From Isoetes taiwanensis (lineage: Eukaryota > Streptophyta > Lycopodiopsida > Isoetales > Isoetaceae), in contig JAJEKV010000011.1 in NCBI GenBank assembly GCA_021234155.1, positions 1,298,001-1,362,000 on the forward strand: 64,000 nt of DNA. Reading direction: 5' to 3'. The first letter of the stretch is position 1, and the number at the start of each line of letters is the position of its first letter. Shown here piece by piece: positions 35,164 to 47,329 of this stretch. A model generated the notes under the pieces. That model saw only the letters and a program-made list of their open reading frames with translations, was not told the origin of the DNA and did no database searches. The position numbers and the translations under genes are program-made.

Positions 35164-37135
35164 GATCTTTGTAACCCCCAATAAATACAAGTTATATTGC
35201 GGCTTAATCATTTACAGGTACCCAATGTTAGCCCAGCAACGCTGGGCACCATAACTAGTAAAATATTATTCTTAGATCGGGTGCTGCTGGGGTGCTTCCC
35301 GTGCGCGAATTTGCCCCCCAACTCTGTGCTTACACCCACGAGCCGACCCTTGCATTGCTCCATAAGTATTCCTTCTTTAGGCCGGACTCTAACACCTATG
35401 TAGCATCCTCAAGAAGTACCTTTGGAGTGATTTCAATCTACTCCTTAATCATCTCTAACAAAGTTGGAAATGCTAATATCTCATATGGAGTTGCTTCTTT
35501 GGGAGAGTTACATGGAATACATTGTGTATCTTAAAGCGGCCGAAAAATCCAATTGATAGGACTAGTTTTCTATCCTCTCTCTTACACTTCCCAATTCGTA
35601 GCTTGGCTTGCTTCACTTTAATTTCTAGCCAGATCTTATCTTCTATTTGAAATTCTCTTGCTGATCTATGCTTATTTGAAGGACTCTTTTGCCGACTCCT
35701 AGCTGCTAGGAGGTAATTCCTAACATCTTCTACTAACTCTTGGATATCCGTATGAAGCTGCTTGTAGACTTCTACTTTTGACAGGCGATTGTGCATGTGT
35801 CTAGCCTGAGGCATTAATCCATGGGGATGATCTTCTGCTTAGCGCCGGGGGCTCTAACAGGCTCGGGATTTGAAGTTGTTCTATCTTCGTCTGCTGGCAC
35901 AACTGATATTTCCGAATGTAGTTGGTGATGCCCTTCCTCATGCCAGACCAAATTTAATTACTTCCTATTTTGAACTAAGTTTTCAACCCACGTGACTGGC
36001 TATATTTCAGATACTTCTGCATGCAAAGCTTATCTTTAAAATATAAAAGTTTTCCTATCTTTTTATACTATTTATAAGTTTCCCTTTACTTATCAATCCT
36101 GGCCTCTTTGCAAACACTAGCCCATGCGTCCTGGTATTCCTTACTTGCGGCTAGTGCTTCTTCAATCTTCTTGTCGAACTCATTAGATAAGGTTGAGATC
36201 GCATTACAATGAATTTTCCTTACAAAAAATGTATCGAGAGAGTGAGTCCACTACCATTTAGCTTGCTTTTGTAGATTATCTTGACATCCTATTATGCGAG
36301 GAATTCCATTCAACGCATTTGCCTCAGGTTGACGGGTGATTGCATGAAAATGTACTGGGGGGGCTTTGATGATCAGTATATAGCTGAAATTGCCTACTAA
36401 GCAAGTAATGTCACTATGTGAGGCTCTTACGACCACTAAAAGCTCTTGACCATGGGCTGCATCGTGTTGTGCGGTGCCATTCATCTTCTTGCAGTTATAT
36501 GCCATTACTCTTCCCTCTTGCATAAGAAATCCTCTGGTTGCCAACTTACTTATATCTATTGCCACATATGCCATAATCTTCCCTCCTGCATAAGGACTCC
36601 TCCAGTTGCTAACTTACTTGCATCCATTACCACTAGCTTATCCTTATTTGGCTCTGGTAGTGTAAGCAACTGGCACTGTAATTACGACTTCCTTGCGCTT
36701 CTCAAAGGAGGCGTGGACTTTCTCTTGCCAATGTTTGATCCAATCATTTACCTTGTCATGCTTTGTGAGATTAAGGTCCGAGCGGGGATGCCCACTTAGC
36801 AAAGTCATTTACGAACTTCTTAAAATAATCGGCTAGACGGAGGAAGCTCCTTACCACATGGACGTTCTTTGGTGTTGGCCAATCTATTATAACTTTGATC
36901 TTAGCTGGATCGGTGCAGATTTGTTCTGCTGTCACTATGCCCAAGTATTCTATTCTACTTGTTTTAAAATGGCATTTGAAGAATTTGGCAGAGTCGATGT
37001 TGTCTCAACTTCTACAAGTTCCTTTGGAATTGCCCAACTTGCTATACAGTAGAATGTCATCAAAAAGTATGATCGAGTTCATCCAAGAACTCTTTGAACA
37101 TTTTGTATAAATGTCACTAACACATTACATAAGCC
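35164..37135 (-). mobile_element. Ty3/gypsy fragment 2 (RT, RNase H, integrase C-term)
   Basis: On the minus strand, from right to left, are a degraded RT (about 36800-37135; motif remnants FGLCNVLVTF and ILLYSKLGNS, with EYLG and TDPAK in the related copy), RNase H (36251-36660; VVMDASKLATGGVLMQEGR), a gap, and the integrase C-terminus (35473-35814; FQIEDKIWLEI). Order and motifs are those of Ty3/gypsy pol. Many frame breaks make it inactive. Its left end coincides with that of fragment 1 (AGATCTTTGTAACCC). Confidence 0.8.
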
Positions 37136-37178
37136 AAAGACATAGTAACTCATAATGGTCATACCGATGGTCATAATG

Positions 37179-39115
37179 GCCTCTTTATTTCATGAATGAA
37201 TTCAAACCCCCTTAAAGAATGTACATTAGCCTGTGCGTCCCTTTCAGCAAGATGTTCCGGCGTTGATTGAAGAAGAACAGACGCATCGCATCCCTGTAAA
37301 TCCATGGATTATGCTTCTTTTGAGCATGAATCTTGATAAAAGAAAGATTGGCAAAGAAAAAAGATTTGAAAAGAATACCGCACAAAGCAAATCGTGAAAG
37401 AGCATCTTGAGAAGTCCGGGCCGAATGCTTGGATCCTTTTGAAAAATTCCCTTACGACTTCACCGATCACTATGTCCTGCGGGAGGGCAAGAAATGTCAG
37501 TAGAATAAAAAAAAAACCACGCTCACGAAGTGCTTGCCGTGGATTTTTGTAGGCGCCTCCTCCAGACCCTCTGTTGCCTCTGGTACTACGGTTAGCCATA
37601 GCCATATTTGTGGGCTTAATTTAAATTGCGTGTTGAAGCGGCCGCCTCCTGAATCGGCAGCAGGGAATCCGTTTGGGTTCTAGGGCCTATTAAGTAACAG
37701 AGTCGCATTCCGCATGAACATGGCAAATGCCACCGCTATGGTAATAGAACTTCCTCCCGGCAGAGGAACCATACACCCGCACTGACCGGACCGCATGCTT
37801 GAGGCCCAAAAATTACGCCGCGAAGCGCCATAGCCGCCCGACCTCTCCTCGCCGACCCGCAGCCTCCCAACCCTATCGACGCCATAGATGATGCCATGTG
37901 GCGAGGATTAATCTGAACCATCCACTGCACTACTTACGGTATAACATTATAATATAAGATGATCGAGTTCATCCAAGAACTCTTTGAACATTTTGTTCGT
38001 TAAGCGTATAAATGTCACGAACACATTACATAAGCCAACATAATGGTCATATCGACGTTACGAACCCAAAATTTTAGTACCAAAAATTACGATTTTTATT
38101 CACATCAAACCATGAGAGTACACAAAATAAGTACTGCCTCCCACGAGATCGTATACATGAAAGCCACATATACAGATAACAGATTACAACACAAGATAAC
38201 TATACACACACGTAGCTCCATCAGCTATCAAACAACCTGCACAAGCTTCCACGTGTTAGTAACATGCATATCAGTTATCTAGTAGAGTCAACATGAAGCA
38301 ATGACTTACGAACTGCAAGAACACACATATGGTATCCACCACACGCACCATAGCATCTGCCCAGTAGACACACCCCGCCATATCTAGACAGTACGTCGTC
38401 TAGAACAACCGCGCTGGTGGATCCAAGGTAAGGGAGAGACTACAAGCACCAAGAAACATTAAGCTACTGAACTGTTAGTACGTGCCTACCACCATCCCAT
38501 ACCAGTGGTACGCACAACCTCATCAGTGCCTATAGTCCTATTTCAACAAGCCATACTTGTCTATGCCTATTTGCATAATCTCCCTTGGGTAAGCGCTTAA
38601 TGTGCCTACCTTAGTATCCACAGGATAGTAACTGAGCCTCCCTCAATAATAGAGATCTCCACTAGACTGTTGGTAGCATACGGTATTGTCCCATACCAAC
38701 ATCACACACTACCTCACTAGCACTCATAAGATCTCAATATGATTTATCTTCTTCACGTAAGAATTCACAGATGGAATGAGTTGTTAAGGAGGCCATGACC
38801 TTAAAGCAGCTAGGCTTTCCTACCAATTCCTTAGCAGGAGCCATAACTAGTACTGACGCCTTAAGGCACAGTCAGCCCCAACTTAAGCATCGTCTCAAGC
38901 TAATTTTACAAGACCTCAATTCATCATAAGACATCAATTCAAGGCAAGCCCTCTTCTATTACGAAGGACAATTCCACAAGGTTTCATGGAGCTTCTAATA
39001 GTTTCATGGGTGCTTGGTTTATTTCCACAATTCTACCATATAGCTGTGCCTTAAACCATAGCTCGAAGGTTATTTCGATCTAATCGTTAGCAACCGTCAG
39101 ATCTGATACTTCCGG
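37179..39115. repeat. Segment B, copy 1 (~1.94 kb)
   Basis: Nearly identical to 42091-44032 over its full length, with small scattered insertions and deletions. Any coding frame is more disrupted here than in the other copy. At 37962-38040 it contains a second stretch of the gypsy RT sequence also seen at 37065-37130, so the segment itself contains element sequence. Confidence 0.85.
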
Positions 39116-39124
39116 CAATAATGA

Positions 39125-40165
39125 ACATTTTGCTATATTTCAGATACTTCTGCATGCAAAGCTTATCTTTAAAATATAAAAGTTTTCCTATCTTTTTATA
39201 CTATTTATAAGTTTCCCTTTACTTATCAATCCTGGCCTCTTTGCAAACACTAGCCCATGCGTCCTGGTATTCCTTACTTGCGGCTAGTGCTTCTTCAATC
39301 TTCTTGTCGAACTCGTTAGATAAGGTTGAGATCGCATTACAATGAATTTTCCTTACAAAAAATATATCGAGAGAGTGAGTCCACTACCATTTAGCTTGCC
39401 TTTGTAGATTATCTTGACATCCTATTATGCGAGGAATTCCATTCAACGCATTTGCCTCAGGTTGACGGGTGATTGCATGAAAATGTACTGGGGGGGCTTT
39501 GATGATCAGTATATCTAGCTGAAATTGCCTACTAAGCAAGTAATGTCACTATATGCATGAGGCTCTTACGACCACTAAAAGCTCTTGACCATGGGCTGCA
39601 TCGTGTTGCGCGGTGCCATTCATCTTCTTGCAGTTATATGCCATTACTCTTCCCTCTTGCATAAGAACACATATGCCATAATCTTCCCTCTTGCATAAGG
39701 ACTCCTCCAGTTGCTAACTTACTTGCATCCATTACCACTAGCTTATCCTTATTTGGCTCTGGTAGTGTAAGCAACTGGCACTGTAATTACGACTTCCTTG
39801 CACTTCTCAAAGGAGGCGTGGACTTTCTCTTGCCAATGTTCGATCCAATAATTTACCTTGTCATGCTTTGTGAGATTAAGGTCCGAGCAGGGATGCCCAC
39901 TTAGCAAAGTGACTTACGAACTTCTTAAAATAATCGGCTAGACGGAGGAAGCTCCTTACCACCTGGACAATCTTTGGTGTTGGCCAATCTATTATAACTT
40001 TGGTCTTAGCTGGATCGGTGCAGATTTGTTCTGCTGTCACTATGCCCAAGTATTCTATTCTACTTGTTTTAAAATGGCATTTGAAGAATTTGGCAGAGTC
40101 GATGTTGTCTCAACTTCTACAAGTTCCTTTGGAATTGCCCAACTTGCTATACAGTAGAATGTCAT
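39125..40165 (-). mobile_element. Ty3/gypsy fragment 3 (RNase H and RT part)
   Basis: Near-identical to 36005-37060 but lacking the integrase part. The minus strand keeps VVMDASKLATGGVLMQEGR-like and EYLG...TDPAK-like sequence. It directly follows segment B copy 1, so fragments and segment B are interleaved. Confidence 0.75.
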
Positions 40166-40436
40166 TAAAAAGTAAGTAACGGTGCCCAGCGTTGCTAGGC
40201 ATAAGTTGAGAGCTTGTAATGTTTTGGCCGAAATGTGATAATTGTGTAGTAATAATCCAACATTTGTAACCAAGCCGAGTTTTGGCCGAATGTAGTGGAA
40301 AAATAGTTGACCTGTAAAGGCTTTTCCACATTACACAATCCCATGGGTTTAATGTTGAGAGGTTGCAACTCAAAGACCCTAAACATAAAAGACAGGTGCT
40401 AGAGAACTTATAGGAAATGTAGTTTCTTCGAAAAAA
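40166..40436. other. Gypsy-associated edge, no gene
   Basis: Starts with GGTGCCCAGCGTTGCT, the inverted form of the sequence near the left end of gypsy fragments 1 and 2 (about 12325, 35230). It may be an element terminus. Confidence 0.4.
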
Positions 40437-41062
40437 AGTCGACCATAGTAGATTGCTCCATGTACAAAAGAATTAAAGACTGTGAAGCTCTTCAAGTTGA
40501 AATGTTCATATCTACCATAAGGGGAGTCTCGTATTAACACATTTTAACCATTGTGGTTATGCTAATGGCAATAATGTGAAACGACTTGATGTAATGCCGT
40601 TAAATGTAGTTGCAACACATTTATGATTTGAAAGACTTTGAAGGTTCATTGAAAACCTAGTTTGGCATTGTCAAAAGTTGCCTGATGTTGCTCCCATAAC
40701 CATAGTAGATTGCTCCTTTGCTTCTTATTGAGTGAATCATAAAACAACCATGTACAAAAAAAAATTAAAGACCGTGAGGCTCTTCAAGTTGAAATGTTCA
40801 TACATGGAATGGAGACACTTGCTCCTATCATAAAAGATCTATTCAATGAAGCTATCACGGAGCTTTCTTAACAATGGTATCTACCACAAATATGTGGGGA
40901 GAAATTGCGATGTATCCGATGTTAACCATGGTGGTTATGCTAATGGCAAATTATGTGAAACTACTTTCCTAAAGTTGATGTAATGTCGTTAAATGTAGTT
41001 GCAACATATTTATGATTTGAAAGACTTTAAAGGCTCATTAAAAACCTGGTTTGGCATTGTCC
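40437..41062. repeat. Two diverged tandem copies
   Basis: ACCATAGTAGATTGCTCC, GCTCTTCAAGTTGAAATG and GGTTATGCTAATGGCA occur in the same order in 40437-40680 and 40697-41062. The second copy carries an extra roughly 100 bp. Confidence 0.8.
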
Positions 41063-41893
41063 AACCGGTGGACTTCGAGATCCGATGTGATTTCACTATC
41101 AATCAAAAGCTAACATTGTGTTAAATATACCAAACAATGGTGTAATAGCAAGTCAGGGTCATGCGTATACATTTTATTAACATTCTCGCCTCGGGGTTTA
41201 ATGTAACTTTACAGAGCTCCCCATGTAATAGCAATTTGAGATTGTAGTTTTTGAATAATTTATTCATACATGGCTGCATTGAGTGCATTATCATCCAACT
41301 AAGATTTGTAAAAAGTTAGACTGGGAATGCACCTCACGAGATATGATAATTCCAAAATCTAGTTTAAATCCTCACCTTGATGCGTATTCCAACCTTTGTG
41401 AGACCCTCACATGAACATTTGAAAGAAGCAAGATAAGGTGTTCTCGCTGATTGGCAACATTATCTTTTGCATTATCACTTAAAATTTATATGTGAAAATT
41501 GGAATGCATCCGAAAGCAAAGCAGGGGATAAATTACCGAAAGCCAAACATGGCTGCGGCCAATCCAAAAAATCAATCTCGCCAGATTTTTGAAACGAAGG
41601 CTCCATCATAGATGGCCATGGCAAAGCCACGAACAGCCCTCAAAGCATCCATCTTTGCTTTTATCTAGCAATATGACAAATGTCAAAAGCATAGATGTTG
41701 AAATAAATATGGGCCTCATTATATACCTCGGCAAATGATTATCGCCGTGATGATCCAAAAAGATCCAAAGGAAGAATGTTATAAAGAACATATATTTCCT
41801 TTTTCTCCTTGACATCCCGAAGTTGTAGCAATTATCCGCAAGTCACAAGGAATAAAGTGATTAAAATCATAACGATGAATTAAAAATTATAAA
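41063..41893. other. No supported gene
   Basis: Noncoding-looking sequence with one 69-codon minus frame (41606-41815) lacking motifs. Confidence 0.4.
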
Positions 41894-42528
41894 ATGCAAA
41901 ACAAACATCCGGAGCAACTTCTTCGCTTTTATTTACAAAGACGGGGACTTCAAATAAAACTCCCCGCCCCGTATGCAAGAAAACTACTTACAAATTCAAA
42001 TAAAATGTACCAAGATGATTGCATCCCGAAAGTACTCACGAACAAGAATATCCAAGACAGATACCGTCCCCGACATATCTCGCTCCAACCGCCTCTTTAT
42101 TTCATGAATGAATTCAAACCCCTTAAAGAATGTACATTAGCCTCGGCCCCTTTTCAGCAAGATGTTCCTGCGTTGATTGAAGAAGAACAGACGCGATCGC
42201 ATCCCTCAGAATCCATGGATTATGCTTCTTTGAGCATGAATCTTGATAAAAGAAAGATTGGCAAAGAAAAAGATTTGAAAAGAATACCGCACAAAGCGCC
42301 GTGGAAAGAGCATCTTGAGAAGTCCGGGCCGAATGCTTGATCCCGGCTGAAAAATTCCCTTACGACTTCACCGATCACTATGTCCGCGGAGGGCAAGAAA
42401 TGTCAGAGAATAAAAAAACCACGCTCACGGGCGTGCTTGCCGTGGATTTTTGTGGCGCCTCCTCCTCCTCTGTTGCCTCCTCGCGGCTACTACTGGCCGC
42501 CATAGCCATATTTGTGGGCTTAATTTAA
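41894..42528 (+). CDS. Unrecognised ORF pair (possible degraded gene)
   Basis: A 148-codon frame (41894-42340) is followed in another frame by 63 codons (42337-42528). The composition is protein-like, with KRIPHKAPWKEHLEKSGP and then KFPYDFTDHYVRGG, and ends with a short hydrophobic stretch (LLLAAIAIFVGLI). The second half recurs, more damaged, at 37179-37620. I do not recognise the family. It may be element cargo or a host pseudogene. Confidence 0.3.
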
Positions 42529-44032
42529 ATTGTTGAAGCGGTAGCCTCCTGAATCGGCAAAGGAATCCGCTTGGGTTCTAGGGCCTATTAAGTAACAGAG
42601 TCGCATTCCAAGATGAACATGGCAAATGCCACCGCTATGGTAATAGAACTTCCTCCCATTGAGGAACCATACACCCGAAGACCGGACCGCATGTTTGAGG
42701 CCCAAAAATTTATACATACGAAGCGCCATAGCCGCCAGACCTCTCCGCTCGAACCCGCAGCCTCCCAACCCTATCGACGCCATAGATGATGCCATGTGGC
42801 GAGGATTAATCTGAACCATCCACTGCACTACTTACGGTATAACATTATAATATAAGATGATCGAGTTCATCCAAGAACTCTTTGAACATTTTGTTCGTTA
42901 AGCGTATAAATGTCACGAACACATTACATAAGCCAACATAATGGTCATACCGACGTTACGAACCCAAAATTTTAGTACCAAAAATTACGATTTTTATTCA
43001 CATCAAACCATGAGAGTACACAAAATAAGTACTGCCTCCCACGAGATCGTATACATGAAAGCCACATATACAGATAACAGATTACAACACAAGATAACTA
43101 TACACACACGTAGCTCCGTCAGCTATCAAACAACCTGCACAAGCTTCCACGTGTTAGTAACATGCATATCAGTTATCTATCTAGTAGAGTCAACATGAAG
43201 CAATGACTTACGAACTGCAAGAACACACATATGGTATCCACCACACGCACCATAGCATCTGCCCAGTAGACACACCCCGCCATATCCGACAAGACGCATG
43301 CCTAGAACAACCGCTACCGGTGGATCCACGGTAAGGGAGAGACTACAAGCACCAAGAAACATTAAGCTACTGAACTGTTAGTACGTGCCTACCACCATCC
43401 CATACCAGTGGTACGCACAACCTCATCAGTGCCTATAGTCCTATTTCAACAAGCCATACTTGTCTATGCCTATTTGCATAATCTCCCTTGGGTAAGCGCT
43501 TAATGTGCCTACCTCAGTATCCACAGGATAGTAACTGAGCCTCCCTCAATAATAGAGATCTCCACTAGACTGTTGGTAGCATACGGTATTGTCCCATACC
43601 AACATCACACACTACCTCACTAGCACTCATAAGATCTCAATATGATTTATCTTCACAGAAGGAATTCATAGATGGAATGAGTTATTAAGGAGGCCATGAC
43701 CTTAAAGCAGCTAGGCTTTCCTACCAATTCCTTAGCAGGAGCCATAACTAGTACTGACGCCTTAAGGCACAGTCAGCCCCAACTTAAGCATCATCTCAAG
43801 CTAATTTTACAAGACCTCAAGGAGCAGTTCATCATAAGACATCAATTCAAGGCAAGCCCTCTTCTATTACGAAGGACAATTCCACAAGGTTTCATGGAGC
43901 TTCTAATAGTTTCATGGGTGCTTGGTTTATTTCCACAATTCTACCATATAGCTGTGCCTTAAACCATAGCTCGAAGGTTATTTCGATCTAATCGTTAGCA
44001 ACCGTCAGATCTGATACTTCCGGCAATAATGG
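42091..44032. repeat. Segment B, copy 2
   Basis: Direct-orientation duplicate of 37179-39115, about 4.9 kb away. This copy keeps longer open frames at its left end. The right edges diverge at the shared ACATTTTGCT word, where copy 1 enters gypsy fragment 3. Confidence 0.85.
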
Positions 44033-44035
44033 GTT

Positions 44036-44527
44036 TTGTTTAACATTTTGCTGTATCAACTGAACAAAATGAGGTCTTCCAAAGGACTGATTGCCAGAAT
44101 TGGAATTGGGGCTGCCGTTAAGGGATCATCTGCACAGGCTGCCGAGGAGATTGCTAGCATTGCACCATAGCAGTTGCCGATTCATTTAAAACCATTCATG
44201 GCACAAAATGGAAGTTGGGTCTCCATTTTTATTGAAGTTTAATATGGTGATGCCTCCCATCCGGAATGGAAGTTGGGATTCAACATTCCGCATACATCAT
44301 TTTTGACCGGTTCTTGCAGGTTGCCTTTTCTTGTTTGCTGAATGTCCCCTGTTTTCCTTTCTTCTGCATGGCTCTTGTAGATGCTCGAATGGCTATGGCT
44401 ATGGCTCTTGCAGATATTCAGATGCTGAGAAAAAATGCCGAATGCTTATGCAATAGAAGCCGCAACAGAAGCCTTAAACAACAAGGAGCGTTAATCTTCG
44501 AAAAAATCCGTTCGAAAGCTTCAAAGA
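44036..44527. other. No gene; dispersed repeat
   Basis: The part at 44202-44330 is related to 20066-20200 (GGAATGGAAGTTGGG, ACATTCCGCA). A 90-codon plus frame at 44266-44538 has no motif. Confidence 0.4.
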
Positions 44528-44870
44528 TCCGGCCTTAGGCTTCAAAAAATCCCTGATTCGCGAAAAAATCCTAAAACTCTTTGAGGCCTTAGGCTTCAAA
44601 GATCGCGGCCTTAGGCTTTATGTTCACAGGTAACTGTGTTTCCCTGCTAACTGCGTTCCCCTGTTTTCCTGTTTTCCCCTGCTAACTGCGTTCCCTAAGC
44701 AACAGATCCGGCAGATCCTTAAGCTTCAAATCTATAGTAGATCTTAAGCAACGGATGCCTTAAGCTTCAAAGATTCAACTTTACATACTTGAAAACAATC
44801 CCTGATGCAACAATCCGACCTTAAGCTTCAAAAAGTTCGGCCTTCAATGGCCTTAAGCTTCAAAGAAGCT
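44528..44870. repeat. Interspersed CCTTARGCTTCAAA repeats
   Basis: Seven or more copies of GCCTTAGGCTTCAAA or CCTTAAGCTTCAAA are spaced irregularly over about 340 bp, together with repeated GATCCG-like words. Confidence 0.8.
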
Positions 44871-44956
44871 AAAAATCCGTCCGCGCCATAGCCAACCTCC
44901 ACAACAGGACAGTAAAATGAGCACAAAAGGGGAAATGGATCCAAACTTCCATTTTG

Positions 44957-45081
44957 TTGGGGAATGGAAGGGGGACTCCCTTTCCAGTTTGGAAGGGGGG
45001 CCTTTCCGGTTTGGAAGGTGGGGGGGCCCACCGGTCGGGCCCCCTTCCAAACCGGAAAGGGAGTCCCCCTTCCATTCCCAA
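44957..45081. repeat. GC-rich foldback, ~45-bp arms
   Basis: Arms 44957-45002 and 45037-45081 are nearly perfect inverted copies (GGGGAATGGAAGGGGGACTC against its complement). The loop contains further TTTCCGGTTTGGAAGG repeats. It generates overlapping frames on both strands that I reject as genes. Confidence 0.85.
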
Positions 45082-45540
45082 TTACAGACCAGAGCAAATG
45101 GCCATTGCCAATCCATCCACAATCAAGCCACAACAATGCTACAAAATCTACAAAGGGAGCTCCAATCCTATCTACTGTTTTTGCATCAAGCAGCTTCAAA
45201 ATTGACATGCATGCAATGAAGCCCCAGATTGCTCCAGCAAGGGATAATTTCTATTCTGTGGGCACCCATTTGGCGTGGAGACCAAACAAATTGGTTTTTA
45301 ACTTCTAGCTCCGGCATGGCCAGAAATTCACAGCAGAAAAATCCATGTGTAATTCGTTGTCTTCTTATTTGAAGGCCAGAATCCATGCAGAAATAACATT
45401 CCTAGATCCAAATTCTTCCATATCCACTTCTGCAATCCAAATTTCCTTTTGGGGAATCACTAATTCCAGTCTCTGCACTGCGATTTGGTGATTTTTGGGC
45501 AATTTTTCTTTGAAATTTTTTCCAGTTAATCTACTTGGGC
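45082..45540. other. No supported gene
   Basis: Short frames on both strands only; nothing recognised. Confidence 0.4.
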
Positions 45541-45833
45541 ATGTGGTTAAGGGAGGCCTCATGGGTTATAGGCCGAGTGGGTTATTTTGCATAACCCACT
45601 CAAGACAGGGGTTATCCTCCTCTTCACGGGATTTATGCAAATAAGCCTCTCGGCCGAGAGGGTTATTTTGCATAACCTTCTTGAAGGGGAGGTTAACCTC
45701 CTCTTCTCGCCCTATGGTTTAAGGGAGGTCAACCTCCCCTTCACGAGAGTTATGCAAATAACCCTCTCGGCCGAACGGCCTCGAGGGTTATTTTGCATAA
45801 CCCCCTTGAAGGGGAGGTTAACCTCCTCTTAAA
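45541..45833. repeat. Cluster of palindromes around GGTTATTTTGCATAACC
   Basis: GGTTATTTTGCATAACC occurs three times (about 45580, 45660, 45786). Inverted ATGCAAATAA forms occur twice (45635, 45752). Blocks such as GAAGGGGAGGTTAACCTCC and CTCTCGGCCGA recur in both orientations, so the whole 290 bp can fold into alternative hairpins. Confidence 0.85.
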
Positions 45834-46518
45834 TGTCATACGTGGGCATGTTTAAGCTAGGACTGAATTGCAAAAGATACACTAAGTCCACACAAACGGG
45901 TTGTATTTTGTCTTGTGGCGTGGCTATAACACGTCAAGACCGGGATATACCAGGGTTATATTCAGCGCATGTGCAAGAGAACTATTCATATGTTGACGGA
46001 CGAAAGCATCCTTTCTGTAATTTTGTCGCATGTTTCGTTGACAAAAGCTCAGGATTGCATTTCTCCAGTGCTCATCATGTTTCTTTATTCTGTCGATTTG
46101 CTGAAGCATCCTATCGAGCCACGATGCCACGAGCCACGATGCTTGTAAGTTATAGCCACGATGCTTTGTATGGCCACGATGCTTTGTATGGCCGTAAGAT
46201 GTGAAGTCCTTTAGTTTTTAAATCATCGTTCAAATTTTTAACTCAAGCCATGTGAAGACTTCTATTTCTTTATTCTCGCAATTTTGTCGCAATTGCACGA
46301 TGTTGCATTACAGTTTTCTATTTAAGAAGTTTGGGCTGCTTTTGCACAACAAGATGGTGTTGAAAAACTATGGACTTGACAACGAGTTGGTGTCGCAAAA
46401 GTCTCCTATTTCACGTCAGCCTTTAAATAATTTAAGGAAAAACCCACAACTTTCGTGCGGTGGCGAAGTGTTCTTGCAGTATATAAACACAACTAGAAAG
46501 AGCTACAACATCAAACCA
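45834..46518. other. No gene; short GCCACGATGC repeats
   Basis: Five copies of GCCACGATGC lie at 46114-46190. The remainder upstream of the germin-like pseudogene may hold its ancestral promoter, but I see no clear TATA position. Confidence 0.4.
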
Positions 46519-47329
46519 AATGGCGCTTTTGAATCTCATAAGCCTCTTGGTCTTACTAGTTTGCCCTACCTTGCCAATCTTTGCCGCAGATCCCCGATCC
46601 ATTGAGAGACACCCCTGCTAACGTTACCAACTTTGTGCTTCGAGACCTTTTCACTAATGGGGATGTAAGCCATGACAGTGGAGGTGTCCGGGCAGCAATG
46701 AATACTAATATTTTTCCAGGATACACGTAAATTCTGTTTTAGATGCTCTCGAATTTCCATGCATGTTTTGGAAAAAAAAAATGATAATGTGAGTAATGTT
46801 TCTAGGTCCCAAGGTATTACTTATGTAAGATTCAAGATGGTGCCATGTGGAGTTAACTTGCCCCACACACACCCACGAGCCAGTGAGTTACTTACACTCA
46901 TCTCTCGGAGGACCCCCAAGCAAGTGGGTTTTGTAGATACCTCAGTCGACTTCTATATCGTTAAAAGCGTAAAAATAGCGCAGACAATTTCGATTTGATT
47001 CTTCTTATAGGGATGGCTCATTTAAACATTCTATATCCCGGTGATGTGACAATTTTTCCAAGGGGAATGATGCACTTTGAACTTAATGTGGGGAAGAAGA
47101 CAAAGACAATACATCTCTCGCACTCAATAGCCAAAACCCCGGCACTCGGGGTATTCATTATCATTTCATGCTTACACCAAGAGAAAATGGTACTAATTTA
47201 ATACTTGGTGCTTGTCGGATATCTGCAGACTTAGGAGGAGCTCTATTCAAGATTCCCCGCAAGAGCGTGAGCAACCTCCCTCAACCAAACATTGAGCAAT
47301 GTTATGGCAATTAACTCCACCCTTTTGCC
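46519..47329 (+). pseudogene. Germin-like protein (cupin), broken
   Basis: ATG at 46519 starts a good signal peptide (MALLNLISLLVLLVCPTLP) followed by FAADP. One extra base then shifts the frame into NVTNFVLRDLFTNGD. A GT-AG intron of 79 bp (46727-46805) joins FPGYT to SQGITYVRF. Cupin motif 1 is intact (GVNLPHTHPRASE, two His and one Glu for the metal), as is motif 2 (GDVTIFPRGMMHFELN). The segment between them is aberrant and contains a stop. A second shift follows VGKKT before LALNSQNPGTRG. Germin-like proteins are secreted to the cell wall, with oxalate oxidase or superoxide dismutase activity in some members. At least two frameshifts argue for a pseudogene; sequencing error is the alternative. 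Confidence 0.8.

Noticed and set aside
44828-45308. Several overlapping proline/glycine-rich ORFs on both strands
   Set aside because: All are shadows of the GC-rich inverted repeat at 44957-45081.
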